Shown here: piece after piece, positions 1 through 8,786 of the stretch
How the letters are laid out: every line of letters starts with the position of its first letter
Numbering within the stretch: the first letter of the stretch is position 1
Notes under the pieces: model-generated
The model's input: the letters and a program-made list of their open reading frames with translations, nothing else
The model's database searches: none
Told to the model about the DNA's origin: nothing
NCBI RefSeq assembly: GCF_009799925.1
Contig: NZ_WELK01000003.1
Location: forward strand, 368,417-432,416
Length of the DNA: 64,000 bases
Origin: Pseudomonas sp. R-28-1W-6
Lineage (GTDB): Bacteria; Pseudomonadota; Gammaproteobacteria; Pseudomonadales; Pseudomonadaceae
Direction of reading: 5' to 3'
Made by a program: the position numbers and the translations under genes

Positions 1-101
1 GCCGCGCGCGCGGCGGGCCAGTCCGCGGACTGCAGGGCACTGGCGCGCTGGGCGAGGGGCTGAAGCGGGGCCGGCAAGGCGGCCAATGACGGCAGGCTCA
101 T
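1..101 (-). CDS. glnE: Glutamate-ammonia-ligase adenylyltransferase, N-terminal fragment (partial)
   Basis: Reading leftwards from an ATG at 99-101, the minus strand encodes about 33 residues beginning MSLPSLAALPAPLQPLAQRA and stays open to the window edge. This resembles the start of Pseudomonas GlnE, which adenylylates and de-adenylylates glutamine synthetase. From memory, glnE lies next to aceE in P. aeruginosa, which supports the call. Only the extreme N-terminus is visible, so no catalytic motif can be checked. The gene would be divergent from aceE and share its upstream region. Confidence 0.55.
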   Translation of the reverse strand, partial: MSLPSLAALPAPLQPLAQRASALQSADWPAARA

Positions 102-167
102 GGTCTATCCTTGGGAGCGGAACGCGGCACTCGGCGATGGCCGGCGCCGCCTTCCGGCGGTCGAATA

Positions 168-236
168 TTTGTAGTTTTACTACTAAAGATTGTGTCTCCA
201 GCACTGCGCGAGCCGTCGATTTGTAGTAAAACTACA
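168..236. promoter_or_regulatory. Two operator-like palindromes upstream of aceE
   Basis: Two related dyads lie between glnE and aceE. The first is GTAGT-TTT-ACTAC (171-183); the second is TGTAGT-AAA-ACTACA (222-236), with perfect 6-bp arms. Their centres (177 and 229) are 52 bp apart, close to five helical turns, so a dimeric repressor bound at both would sit on one face of the DNA. The arm-3-arm layout is the type used by FadR/GntR-family regulators such as PdhR, but the half-site is not the E. coli PdhR one. Which regulator binds is unknown; involvement in aceEF control is inferred from position. Confidence 0.6.
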
Positions 237-344
237 GACAGCCGGTCTAACCCCGGCAACAACGACTTTAACGTAGCCCGCCCAAAAAGCGTGCACGAGC
301 CCAGGCTTTCCGATTCTGGAAGCCTTTCCGCCCTGGAGCAAGCC

Positions 345-2990
345 ATGCAAGACCTTGATCCCGTCGAAACCCAGGAGTGGCTGGACGCCCTGGAATCCGT
401 TCTCGACCAAGAGGGCGAGAAACGCGCCCACTACCTGCTGACCCGCATGGGTGAACTGGCCACCCGCAGCGGCACCCAGCTGCCCTATGCGATCACCACG
501 CCCTACCGCAACACCATCCCGGTCGGCCACGAGGCGCGCATGCCCGGCGACCTGTTCATGGAGCGGCGGATCCGCTCGCTGGTGCGCTGGAACGCGCTGG
601 CCATGGTGATGCGCACCAACCTGAAAGACCCGGACCTGGGCGGCCACATCTCCAGCTTCGCCTCCAGCGCCACCCTGTACGACATCGGCTTCAACTACTT
701 CTTCCAGGCCCCAACCGAGGAGCACGGCGGCGACCTGATCTTCTTCCAGGGCCACGCCTCGCCGGGCGTGTATGCCCGCGCCTTCATGGAAGGGCGGATC
801 AGCGAAGAACAGATGAACAACTTCCGCCAGGAAGTGGACGGCAAGGGCCTGTCCTCCTATCCGCACCCCTGGCTGATGCCGGACTTCTGGCAGTTCCCCA
901 CCGTGTCGATGGGCCTGGGCCCGATCCAGGCGATCTACCAAGCGCGCTTCATGAAGTACCTGGAAAGCCGCGGCTTCATCCCCGCCGGCAAGCAGAAGGT
1001 CTGGTGCTTCATGGGCGACGGCGAGTGCGACGAGCCGGAATCCCTCGGTGCCATCTCCCTGGCCGGCCGCGAGAAGCTGGACAACCTGATCTTCGTGATC
1101 AACTGCAACCTGCAGCGCCTGGACGGCCCGGTGCGCGGCAACGGCAAGATCATCCAGGAACTCGAAGGCGTGTTCCGCGGCGCCGAATGGAACGTCAACA
1201 AGGTCATCTGGGGCCGCTTCTGGGACCCGCTGCTGGCCAAGGACAAGGACGGCATCCTGCAACGGCGGATGGACGAGGTGGTCGACGGCGACTACCAGAA
1301 CTACAAGGCCAAAGACGGCGCCTTCGTGCGCGAGCACTTCTTCAACAGCCCCGAGCTGAAGGAGATGGTCAAGGACCTCTCCGACCAGGAAATCTGGAAC
1401 CTCAACCGCGGCGGCCACGACCCGTACAAGATGTATGCGGCCTACCACCAGGCGGTCAACCACCAGGGCCAGCCAACCGTGGTGCTGGCCAAGACCATCA
1501 AGGGCTACGGCACCGGCGCCGGTGAAGCGAAGAACACCGCGCACAACACCAAGAAGGTCGATGTCGACAGCCTGAAGAAATTCCGCGACCGCTTCGACAT
1601 CCCGGTCAAGGACGAGGAGCTGGAGAACCTGCCCTTCGTCAAACCCGAGCCGGGCAGCGCCGAGGCGCGCTACCTGCAGGAGCGCCGCGACAAGCTCGGC
1701 GGCTTCGTGCCGCAGCGCCGCGCGCAGAGTTTCAGCATCCCCACCCCGCCCCTGGAAACCCTCAAGGCCATCCTCGACGGCACCGGCGACCGCGATATTT
1801 CCACCACCATGGCCTTCGTGCGCATCCTCGCCCAGCTGGTCAAGGACAAGGACCTGGGCTCGCGCATCGTGCCCATCGTGCCGGACGAGGCGCGTACCTT
1901 CGGCATGGAAGGCATGTTCCGCCAACTGGGCATCTACTCCTCCGTGGGCCAGCTGTACGAGCCGGTCGACAAGGACCAGGTGATGTTCTACCGCGAGGAC
2001 AAGAAGGGCCAGATCCTCGAGGAAGGCATCAACGAGGCCGGCGCCATGTCCAGCTGGATCGCCGCCGGCACCTCGTACTCCACCCACAACCAGCCGATGC
2101 TGCCGTTCTACATCTTCTATTCGATGTTCGGCTTCCAGCGCATCGGCGACCTGGCCTGGGCCGCCGGCGACAGCCGCGCCCGCGGTTTCCTGATCGGCGG
2201 CACCGCCGGACGCACCACGCTGAACGGCGAAGGCCTGCAGCACGAGGACGGCCACAGCCACATCCTCGCCGCGACCATCCCCAACTGCCGCACCTTCGAC
2301 CCGACCTACGCCTACGAGCTGGCGGTGATCATCCGCCACGGAATCAAGGCGATGACCGAGGAGCAGCAGAACGTCTTCTACTACATCACCGTGATGAACG
2401 AGGCCTACGCCCAGCCGGCCATGCCGGAAGGCGTCGAGGACGGCATCATCAAGGGCATGTACCTGCTCGAAGAGGACAAGAAGGAAGCCGCCCACCACGT
2501 GCAACTGCTGGGCAGCGGCACCATCCTGCGCGAAGTGCGCGAGGCGGCGAAGATCCTGCGTGACGAGTTCAACATCGGCGCCGACGTGTGGAGCGTGCCG
2601 AGCTTCAACGAACTGCGCCGCGATGGCCTCGCCGTGGAGCGCTGGAACCGCCTGCATCCGGGGCAGAAGCCGCAGCAGAGCTACGTCGAGCAGTGCCTGG
2701 CCGGACGCAAGGGCCCGGTGGTGGCCAGCACCGACTACATGAAGCTGTTCGCCGAGCAGATCCGCCAGTGGGTGCCGAGCAAGGAATACAAGGTGCTCGG
2801 CACCGACGGCTTCGGCCGCAGCGATTCGCGGCAGAAGCTGCGCCACTTCTTCGAGGTGGACCGCTACTGGGTGGCGCTGACCGCCCTGGAAGCCCTGGCC
2901 GAGCGCGGCGAGATCGACGCCAAGGTAGTGGCCGAGGCCATCGTCAAGTTCGGGTTCAACCCCGACAAAGCCAACCCGCTGGATTGCTGA
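345..2990 (+). CDS. aceE: Pyruvate dehydrogenase E1 component (homodimeric, AceE)
   Basis: This 881-residue thiamine-diphosphate enzyme decarboxylates pyruvate and reductively acetylates the lipoyl groups of AceF. The protein beginning MQDLDPVETQEWLDALES has the length and N-terminus of Pseudomonas AceE. An in-frame extension upstream is possible but would read through the operator palindromes, and a GGAG sits 7 nt before the ATG at 345. The ThDP signature GDGEC...NCN, seen at about residues 223-254, binds the cofactor. aceF follows 11 nt downstream with its own GAGGAG, so the two form an operon. Confidence 0.97.
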   Translation: MQDLDPVETQEWLDALESVLDQEGEKRAHYLLTRMGELATRSGTQLPYAITTPYRNTIPVGHEARMPGDLFMERRIRSLVRWNALAMVMRTNLKDPDLGGHISSFASSATLYDIGFNYFFQAPTEEHGGDLIFFQGHASPGVYARAFMEGRISEEQMNNFRQEVDGKGLSSYPHPWLMPDFWQFPTVSMGLGPIQAIYQARFMKYLESRGFIPAGKQKVWCFMGDGECDEPESLGAISLAGREKLDNLIFVINCNLQRLDGPVRGNGKIIQELEGVFRGAEWNVNKVIWGRFWDPLLAKDKDGILQRRMDEVVDGDYQNYKAKDGAFVREHFFNSPELKEMVKDLSDQEIWNLNRGGHDPYKMYAAYHQAVNHQGQPTVVLAKTIKGYGTGAGEAKNTAHNTKKVDVDSLKKFRDRFDIPVKDEELENLPFVKPEPGSAEARYLQERRDKLGGFVPQRRAQSFSIPTPPLETLKAILDGTGDRDISTTMAFVRILAQLVKDKDLGSRIVPIVPDEARTFGMEGMFRQLGIYSSVGQLYEPVDKDQVMFYREDKKGQILEEGINEAGAMSSWIAAGTSYSTHNQPMLPFYIFYSMFGFQRIGDLAWAAGDSRARGFLIGGTAGRTTLNGEGLQHEDGHSHILAATIPNCRTFDPTYAYELAVIIRHGIKAMTEEQQNVFYYITVMNEAYAQPAMPEGVEDGIIKGMYLLEEDKKEAAHHVQLLGSGTILREVREAAKILRDEFNIGADVWSVPSFNELRRDGLAVERWNRLHPGQKPQQSYVEQCLAGRKGPVVASTDYMKLFAEQIRQWVPSKEYKVLGTDGFGRSDSRQKLRHFFEVDRYWVALTALEALAERGEIDAKVVAEAIVKFGFNPDKANPLDC

Positions 2991-3001
2991 GGAGCTGAGC
3001 G

Positions 3002-4702
3002 ATGAGTGAATTGATTCGCGTGCCCGACATCGGCAGTGGCGAGGGCGAAGTGATCGAACTGCTGGTCAAGGTCGGCGACCGTATCGAAGCCGACCAGAGC
3101 CTGCTGACCCTGGAGTCGGACAAGGCCAGCATGGAGATCCCCGCGCCCAAGGCCGGGGTGATCAAGAGCCTGAAGGTCAAGCTGGGCGACAAGCTGAAGA
3201 CCGGCGACGAACTGCTGGAACTGGAAAGCGAGGGCGCTGCCGCCGCGGCGCCTGCGCCGGCTGCCGCCGCGCCTGCGGCAGCCGCCGCAGAACCTGCGCC
3301 GGTGGCCGCCGCTGCGGCCCCGACAGCAGCGCCGGCCGCAGAAAGCGTGCAGGACGTCCAGGTGCCGGACATCGGCTCGGCCGGCAAGGCCAAGGTCATC
3401 GAAGTGCTGGTCAAGGCCGGCGACGTGATCGCCGCCGACCAGTCGCTGATCACCCTGGAGTCGGACAAGGCCAGCATGGAAATCCCCGCGCCGGCCGCCG
3501 GCACCGTGGAAGCCGTGCTGGTGCAGCTGGGCGCCGACGTCGGCACCGGCGACCTGATCCTCAAGCTGCGCGTGGCCGGAGGCGCTGCTTCAGCAGCGTC
3601 ATCCGCCCCGCAAGGGGCCGGTGCTGCGACTCCGGCCGCCGCCCCGGCAGCTCCTGCACCGGCAGCCTCGGCACCGGTACACACCACCCCGGCCGGCGCC
3701 GCTCCGGCCGTAGTCGCGGAAGTCGGCGCCATCGCCGCGCTGTCGGCCGCCGCAGCCGCCGTGGCCAATGCCCCGGCCAGCCGTGACGGAGCCAAGGTGC
3801 ATGCCGGCCCCGCCGTGCGCATGACTGCCCGCGAGTTCGGCGTCGACCTGGCCGCCATCAACGGCAGCGGGCCGAAAGGGCGCATCCTCAAGGAAGACGT
3901 GCAGGCCTATGTGAAGGCCATGCTGCAGAAGGCCAAGGAAGCGCCGGCCGGTGCCACTGGCGGTGCCGGCATCCCGCCGATTCCGGAAGTGGACTTCAGC
4001 AAATTCGGCGCCATCGAAGAAGTGCCGATGACCCGCCTGATGCAGGTCGGCGCCAGCAACCTGCACCGCAGCTGGCTCAACGTGCCGCACGTGACCCAGT
4101 TCGACAACGCCGACATCACCGAGCTGGAAGCCTTCCGCGTGGCGCAGAAGGCGGTGGCGGAGAAGGCCGGCGTGAAGCTGACCGTGCTGCCGCTGCTGCT
4201 CAAGGCCTGCGCCTACCTGCTACGCGAGCTGCCGGACTTCAACAGCTCGCTGGCACCAAGCGGCAAGGCACTGATCCGCAAGAAGTACGTGCACATCGGC
4301 TTCGCCGTGGACACCCCGGACGGCCTGCTGGTCCCGGTGATCCGCGACGTCGACCAGAAGAGCCTGCTGCAGCTGGCCGCCGAGGCCGCCGAACTGGCGG
4401 AGAAGGCGCGCACCAAGAAGCTCTCGGTGGATGCCATGCAGGGCGCCTGCTTCACCATCTCCAGCCTCGGCCATATTGGCGGCACCGGCTTCACGCCGAT
4501 CGTCAACGCGCCGGAAGTGGCGATCCTCGGGGTGAGCAAGGCGACCATGCAGCCGGTGTGGGACGGCAAGGCCTTCCAGCCGCGCCTGACCCTGCCGCTG
4601 TCGCTGTCCTACGACCACCGGGTGATCAACGGCGCCGCCGCCGCGCGCTTCACCAAGCGCCTCGGCGAGGTGCTCGGCGATATCCGCACCCTGCTGTTGT
4701 AA
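3002..4702 (+). CDS. aceF: Pyruvate dehydrogenase E2, dihydrolipoamide acetyltransferase
   Basis: AceF (566 residues) forms the core of the pyruvate dehydrogenase complex and transfers acetyl groups from lipoyl-lysine to CoA. Two lipoyl domains are visible, each with the lipoylation motif SDKAS (Lys41 and Lys156), separated by Ala/Pro-rich flexible linkers. A peripheral-subunit-binding domain (VRMTAREFGVDL...KGRILKEDV) follows at about 275-305. The C-terminal acyltransferase domain ends with DHRVINGAAAARF, which carries the catalytic histidine. Two lipoyl domains is the usual number for Pseudomonas. No lpd gene follows; a terminator sits directly after the stop. Confidence 0.97.
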   Translation: MSELIRVPDIGSGEGEVIELLVKVGDRIEADQSLLTLESDKASMEIPAPKAGVIKSLKVKLGDKLKTGDELLELESEGAAAAAPAPAAAAPAAAAAEPAPVAAAAAPTAAPAAESVQDVQVPDIGSAGKAKVIEVLVKAGDVIAADQSLITLESDKASMEIPAPAAGTVEAVLVQLGADVGTGDLILKLRVAGGAASAASSAPQGAGAATPAAAPAAPAPAASAPVHTTPAGAAPAVVAEVGAIAALSAAAAAVANAPASRDGAKVHAGPAVRMTAREFGVDLAAINGSGPKGRILKEDVQAYVKAMLQKAKEAPAGATGGAGIPPIPEVDFSKFGAIEEVPMTRLMQVGASNLHRSWLNVPHVTQFDNADITELEAFRVAQKAVAEKAGVKLTVLPLLLKACAYLLRELPDFNSSLAPSGKALIRKKYVHIGFAVDTPDGLLVPVIRDVDQKSLLQLAAEAAELAEKARTKKLSVDAMQGACFTISSLGHIGGTGFTPIVNAPEVAILGVSKATMQPVWDGKAFQPRLTLPLSLSYDHRVINGAAAARFTKRLGEVLGDIRTLLL

Positions 4703-4713
4703 CGACGCAAACC

Positions 4714-4749
4714 AAGCCGCCATGCCCAACCGGGCATGGCGGCTTTTTT
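4714..4749 (+). terminator. Rho-independent terminator after aceF
   Basis: Perfect 14-bp arms (AAGCCGCCATGCCC / GGGCATGGCGGCTT) with an AACC loop are followed by a run of T residues, 11 nt after the aceF stop. Confidence 0.93.
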
Positions 4750-4889
4750 GTGCCCGCACGATTCGCGCCGGCGGCGCGGCAACTGCCCAGGCCGGTCATC
4801 CCCCCGGGCAGGCCTCGCGTCAGTGGCGCCTGGCAAGATCGCCGGCAGGCTCTAAGGTTTTATAACCAGCCCACGCATGTGGAGGGAGC

Positions 4890-5096
4890 ATGGAGATTCG
4901 CATCGTCGCCATCGAGAGTCAGCCACCGGTATGGCGGGTCTACCTCAACAGCTCGTTCATCGTCTGCCACAGCGCGGCCGCAGCGCGGGACACCGCGCAC
5001 CGGGCCCTGGCCAGCTGCCGGCCATCCTGGCGCCAGCTGCTCGGCCGGCCGCGCAACCGATGGGGCGCCGACCGCGCGCCCTTCGTCGTGCTCTAA
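4890..5096 (+). CDS. Small hypothetical protein (68 aa)
   Basis: A 68-residue reading frame starts MEIRIVAIESQPPVWRVYLN and is preceded by a good ribosome-binding site (GGAGGGAGC then ATG). The N-terminal half looks like a small beta-rich fold and the C-terminal half is Arg-rich (RPSWRQLLGRPRNRWG). I do not recognise a family. The SD, its place between a terminator and a hairpin, and a non-repetitive composition argue that it is real. No function can be inferred from the neighbours, since aceF is already terminated. Confidence 0.55.
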   Translation: MEIRIVAIESQPPVWRVYLNSSFIVCHSAAAARDTAHRALASCRPSWRQLLGRPRNRWGADRAPFVVL

Positions 5097-5121
5097 ACGG
5101 AATACCGGCACAGAAAGCACG

Positions 5122-5142
5122 AGGCCCGGAGTGCCGGGCCTT
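5122..5142 (+). terminator. Possible terminator hairpin after the 68-aa gene
   Basis: GGCCCGG-AGTG-CCGGGCC forms a strong 7-bp stem, but it is followed by only TTGCT, so the U-tract is weak. Confidence 0.4.
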
Positions 5143-5157
5143 GCTGGGAGAGCGCCT

Positions 5158-5382
5158 AGAACCCGTTCAAAGTCTCGCGAGCTAGAGCCAGGCAAGGCGC
5201 AACGACCACCGGGAGTAACAGCCGCAGGCTGGCCCGAAGGGTGAGCGCCAGCGAATCAACTGGGCGAAGAAGCGCAGTTTACGCGTTGTAAATGAGCATT
5301 CTGAGCCCGATTGACCAGCCTTCGGCTGTTACTGCGTTGCAACGCAGCATGGTCGACGCGCAGCAGACTTTGAGCAGGTTCT
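5158..5382. repeat. 225-bp element with long imperfect terminal inverted repeats (MITE-like)
   Basis: The left end starts AGAACCCGTTCAAAGTCT and the right end, read on the other strand, starts AGAACCTGCTCAAAGTCT (16 of 18 identical). The similarity continues inward: GTAACAGCCG(C/A)AGGCTGG occurs about 55-60 bp inside each end in inverted orientation. No credible protein is encoded. The right edge reaches the stop codon of the minus-strand gene at 5382-5915. The structure suggests a non-autonomous mobile element or dispersed repeat of Pseudomonas; the transposase source is not in the window. Confidence 0.65.
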
Positions 5383-5915
5383 CAGCTCTTCTGCAGATTG
5401 CGGATCAAAAAGCTGATCGCCTTGGCCAGCTCGGCAGCCCCGTCATGGTCACGCAGCACCCGCAGCCACGGGCTGCCATCGGCCGGGTTCTGCAGCACGC
5501 AGACGATGCCGCTGGCCGGGCATTCGTAGCGGATGTAGGGGTCGAGACCGAACACCGACAGGCGCTGGTTGCTCACGGTCAGGCCGGTGCCCTTCTCCGC
5601 CCGCGACTCCTGGCGCACCAGCAGTTCGCCCGGGGCGGAAACGCTCAGCTGGTAACGCAGGTCGCTGCGCTGCGCCTGGCCCACCTGGTAGGCGGCGCGC
5701 AGGGCGTAGGTGTCCAGCAGGGCGTTGCTGTGGGCCAACAGCGCCTTGCGCTCGTCGCTGGTCAGATACAGGCGCTTGAGCTCGCTCAGGTAGCGTCCCT
5801 GCTCGTCGCCACCCAGCTGAGCCTCGGCCGCCGTCACCGCCGTGGCAGTGGCGCCACCACCCAGGCTCAGCAACAGCAATAACCCGCTCAGTCTTCTTGT
5901 CAGTCCCAGCCGCAT
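5382..5915 (-). CDS. Exported hypothetical protein (177 aa)
   Basis: The protein starts MRLGLTRRLSGLLLLLSLGGG, a clear Sec signal peptide with cleavage likely near the AxA sequences at about residues 24-30. An AAGGG lies 6 nt before the ATG, which selects this start over longer frames. The mature part has charged helices (SELKRLYLTSDERKALLAHSN) followed by a beta-rich C-terminus with two cysteines (YECPASGIVCVLQ) that could form a disulfide in the periplasm. The family is not recognised. It is divergent from the dipA-like gene and shares an 80-bp intergenic region with it. Confidence 0.8.
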   Translation of the reverse strand: MRLGLTRRLSGLLLLLSLGGGATATAVTAAEAQLGGDEQGRYLSELKRLYLTSDERKALLAHSNALLDTYALRAAYQVGQAQRSDLRYQLSVSAPGELLVRQESRAEKGTGLTVSNQRLSVFGLDPYIRYECPASGIVCVLQNPADGSPWLRVLRDHDGAAELAKAISFLIRNLQKS

Positions 5916-5994
5916 AATGCACCCTTGCCGAACTTGATTGATGACACAGGCTCTTGGCCTGAACCCCAGCAGCATACTGGAAGCCAACCGCTTG

Positions 5995-8694
5995 ATGAAA
6001 AGCCATCCCGATGCTGCCAGCCGTAAGGCAGCCGAGGTTGTGACGCAGTTGCCAGTGCCCTCGCGGCTCGGCATGCTGCGCTTCGAGCGCTTAAACGAAC
6101 CTAGCTGGGCCCTGCTCTACCTCGACCCGGCCTGCGAACGCCAACTCGGCGTGGCCGCCAGCGAGCTGTGCGGCCTGCTCGACTCGCCCTTCGCCAGCCT
6201 GATGGAGCCGCAGGCGCGCTACCGCCTGCATGACCAGATCCAGCAGCAGCTGGCCAGCCTGCCGCACTACTCGGTGCACTACAGCCTGCACACGCCCCAC
6301 GGCCCGCTCAACCTGCTGGAAATCGGCGAGGTCTTCCAGCAGCACAACCACGCGTTGCTGCGCGGCTACCTGATGGTCACCGCCGAGGCCGGCACGCCGC
6401 AGCACGAACAGCGCCAGGCCCAGCTGGAGGCGCAAAACAGCCGCCTGCAAAGCTCCCTGGAGCTCTACCAGCGCTCCCAGGAAGACCACCTGCAACACCT
6501 GGTGCGCTCGCGCGCCCAGCAGAGCCTGATCGTGCGCCTGGCGCGGCATCGTTACGGCGCGCTGGCGCCGCTCAAGGAAGCCGCCGAACTGATCACCCAG
6601 GCCGCCTGCGAGACCTATGACGTGGCCCGCGCCAGCATCTGGCAGCTGCGCGGCAACCTCCTGGAACCGGTGGCCCTGTACCGGCGTGACCTCGACCGCC
6701 ACGAGCTGCCCGCCAGCATCGACACCAGCCAGTTCCCGAACTACCTGGAAGCCCTGCACAGCGGCCGCGTCATCGACGCGCACAACGCCCTGCGCGACCC
6801 GCGCACCGCCGAACTGGCGCACAGCCACCTGAAGGCGCTGGATATCCACGCCCTGCTCGACGCCAGCATCCGCCTGGGCGGCGAGGTGGTCGGCGTGCTG
6901 TGCCTGGAGCATGTCGGCGCCACGCGGGTGTGGCAGGCCGACGAGATCGCCTTCGCCGGCGAGCTGGCCGACCAGTTCGCCCAGGTCATGAGCACCCAGC
7001 AGCGTCGCGATGCCACCAGCGCCCTGCACCTGTTCCAGCGCGCCGTCGAACAGAGCGCCAGCGCCTTCCTGCTGGTCGACCGCGATGGCCGGGTGGAATA
7101 CGTCAACCCGAGCTTCACCTCGATCACCCAGTACAGCAGCGAGGAGGTCCAGGGCCGGCGCATTGCCGACCTGCCGGCGCTGGAGAACCTCGGCGACGTG
7201 CTGTTCGATGCCCAGTCCGGGCTGGCCGAGCGCAGCAGCTGGCAGGGCGAGTTCCGCAGCCGGCGCAAGAACTTCGAGCCGTACTGGGGCCAGCTGTCGA
7301 TCTCCAAGGTGTACAACGACGACGGCCAGCTGACCCACTACATCGGCATCTACGAAGACATCACCCAGAGCAAGCTGGCCCAGCAGCGCATCGAACGCCT
7401 GGCCTACAACGACAACCTCACCGGCCTGGGCAATCGCCCCTACTTCATCCGCGGCCTGGAGGAGCGCTTCGCGCGGGGTGGCAGCCAGCCGTTCTGCCTG
7501 CTGCTGGTCGACATCGACAACTTCAAGCGGATCAACGACAGCCTCGGCCACCTGACCGGCGACAAGCTGCTGGTCAGCCTGGCCCGGCGCCTGCGCAACA
7601 GCCTGGCGCAGAACACCAGCCTGGCACGCTTCGCCAGCAACGAATTCGCCGTGCTGCTCGATGGCGCCGACGAGCAGCAGGGTCTGCGCCTGGCCGCCGA
7701 ACTGCTGCAGATCCTCGACAAGCCGCTGTTCGTCGACAACCAGCTGATCAACATCACCGGCTCGCTCGGTCTGGCCTGCGCGCCAGCCCACGGCGACGAC
7801 CCGCACAGCCTGATGAAGCATGCCGGCCTGGCCCTGCACAAGGCCAAGGCCAACGGCAAGCACCAGGTGCAGGTGTTTACCGAGGCGCTGAATGCCGAGG
7901 CGCACTACAAGCTGTTCGTCGAGAACAACCTGCGCCGCGCCCTGACCCAGAACGAGCTGGAGGTCTACTACCAGCCCAAGCTGTGCCTGAAGAGCGGCCA
8001 GCTGATCGGCCTGGAGGCCCTGCTGCGCTGGCAGCACCCGGAGAAGGGCATGATCAGCCCCGATCAGTTCATCGGCGTCGCCGAGGAAACCGGGCTGATC
8101 ATCCCCATCGGCAAGTGGGTGACGCGCCAGGCCTGCCGCGCCAGCCTGGAACTGGCGGCGCTCGGCATGGGCCAGGTGCAGGTGGCGATCAACCTGTCGC
8201 CCAAGCAGTTCACCGACCCCGACCTGGTCGGCTCGATCGCCGCCATCCTCGCCGAGGAACAGCTGCCGCCGCACCTGCTGGAGCTGGAGCTGACCGAGAG
8301 CCTGCTGCTCGAAGGCAGCGCCGACACCCGCCAGCAGATCGCGCGGCTCAAGGCCCTCGGCCTGACCCTGGCGATGGACGACTTCGGCACCGGCTACTCC
8401 TCGTTGAGCTACCTGAAGAAGTTCCCGATCGACGTGATCAAGATCGACCGCAGCTTCATCAAGGACATCCCGGCCAACCAGGACGACATGGAAATCACCG
8501 CCGCGGTGATCGCCATGGCCCACAACCTGCGCCTCAAGGTGGTCGCCGAGGGAATCGAGACCGCCGCCCAGCTGGCCTTCCTGCGCCGCCAGCGCTGCGA
8601 CGTCGGCCAGGGCTTCCTGTTCGACCGGCCGATCCCCGGCCGCGAGCTGATCGACAGCCTGCGCCGCTACCCCTGCCGCAGCGGCGCAGACTGA
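5995..8694 (+). CDS. dipA: PAS-GAF-PAS-GGDEF-EAL cyclic-di-GMP phosphodiesterase (DipA-like)
   Basis: This 899-residue protein has the length and, from memory, the sequence style of P. aeruginosa DipA (PA5017), a c-di-GMP phosphodiesterase required for biofilm dispersion. Layout: PAS-like (about 20-130), GAF (about 195-320), PAS (about 340-450), GGDEF (about 465-620), EAL (about 640-890). The GGDEF signature is degenerate (ASNEF, residues 547-551), so cyclase activity is unlikely. The EAL motif (LEAL, 673-676) and the DDFGTGYSS loop (795 onward) are intact. No membrane segment is visible. The start at MKSHPDAAS was chosen over a frame 19 codons longer because of family length. Confidence 0.92.
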   Translation: MKSHPDAASRKAAEVVTQLPVPSRLGMLRFERLNEPSWALLYLDPACERQLGVAASELCGLLDSPFASLMEPQARYRLHDQIQQQLASLPHYSVHYSLHTPHGPLNLLEIGEVFQQHNHALLRGYLMVTAEAGTPQHEQRQAQLEAQNSRLQSSLELYQRSQEDHLQHLVRSRAQQSLIVRLARHRYGALAPLKEAAELITQAACETYDVARASIWQLRGNLLEPVALYRRDLDRHELPASIDTSQFPNYLEALHSGRVIDAHNALRDPRTAELAHSHLKALDIHALLDASIRLGGEVVGVLCLEHVGATRVWQADEIAFAGELADQFAQVMSTQQRRDATSALHLFQRAVEQSASAFLLVDRDGRVEYVNPSFTSITQYSSEEVQGRRIADLPALENLGDVLFDAQSGLAERSSWQGEFRSRRKNFEPYWGQLSISKVYNDDGQLTHYIGIYEDITQSKLAQQRIERLAYNDNLTGLGNRPYFIRGLEERFARGGSQPFCLLLVDIDNFKRINDSLGHLTGDKLLVSLARRLRNSLAQNTSLARFASNEFAVLLDGADEQQGLRLAAELLQILDKPLFVDNQLINITGSLGLACAPAHGDDPHSLMKHAGLALHKAKANGKHQVQVFTEALNAEAHYKLFVENNLRRALTQNELEVYYQPKLCLKSGQLIGLEALLRWQHPEKGMISPDQFIGVAEETGLIIPIGKWVTRQACRASLELAALGMGQVQVAINLSPKQFTDPDLVGSIAAILAEEQLPPHLLELELTESLLLEGSADTRQQIARLKALGLTLAMDDFGTGYSSLSYLKKFPIDVIKIDRSFIKDIPANQDDMEITAAVIAMAHNLRLKVVAEGIETAAQLAFLRRQRCDVGQGFLFDRPIPGRELIDSLRRYPCRSGAD

Positions 8695-8786
8695 AGCGCG
8701 CCGCTGCGACGTCCATCAGCCCGCTCCGGCAGTGCGGCGTCACGGGGTAGACTGTAGCCATCATCTGTTGCCCCGAGACTCCCGCC

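Noticed and set aside
12..344. N-terminal extension of aceE to position 111
   Set aside because: It would read through the operator palindromes and add residues not found in AceE. The protein from 345 has the family length and a proper SD.
183..2846. Very long open frame on the minus strand opposite aceE (887 codons)
   Set aside because: Composition is Ala/Val/His/Leu-rich with no recognisable domain. It is the mirror of a high-GC coding frame, and aceE on the other strand is certain.
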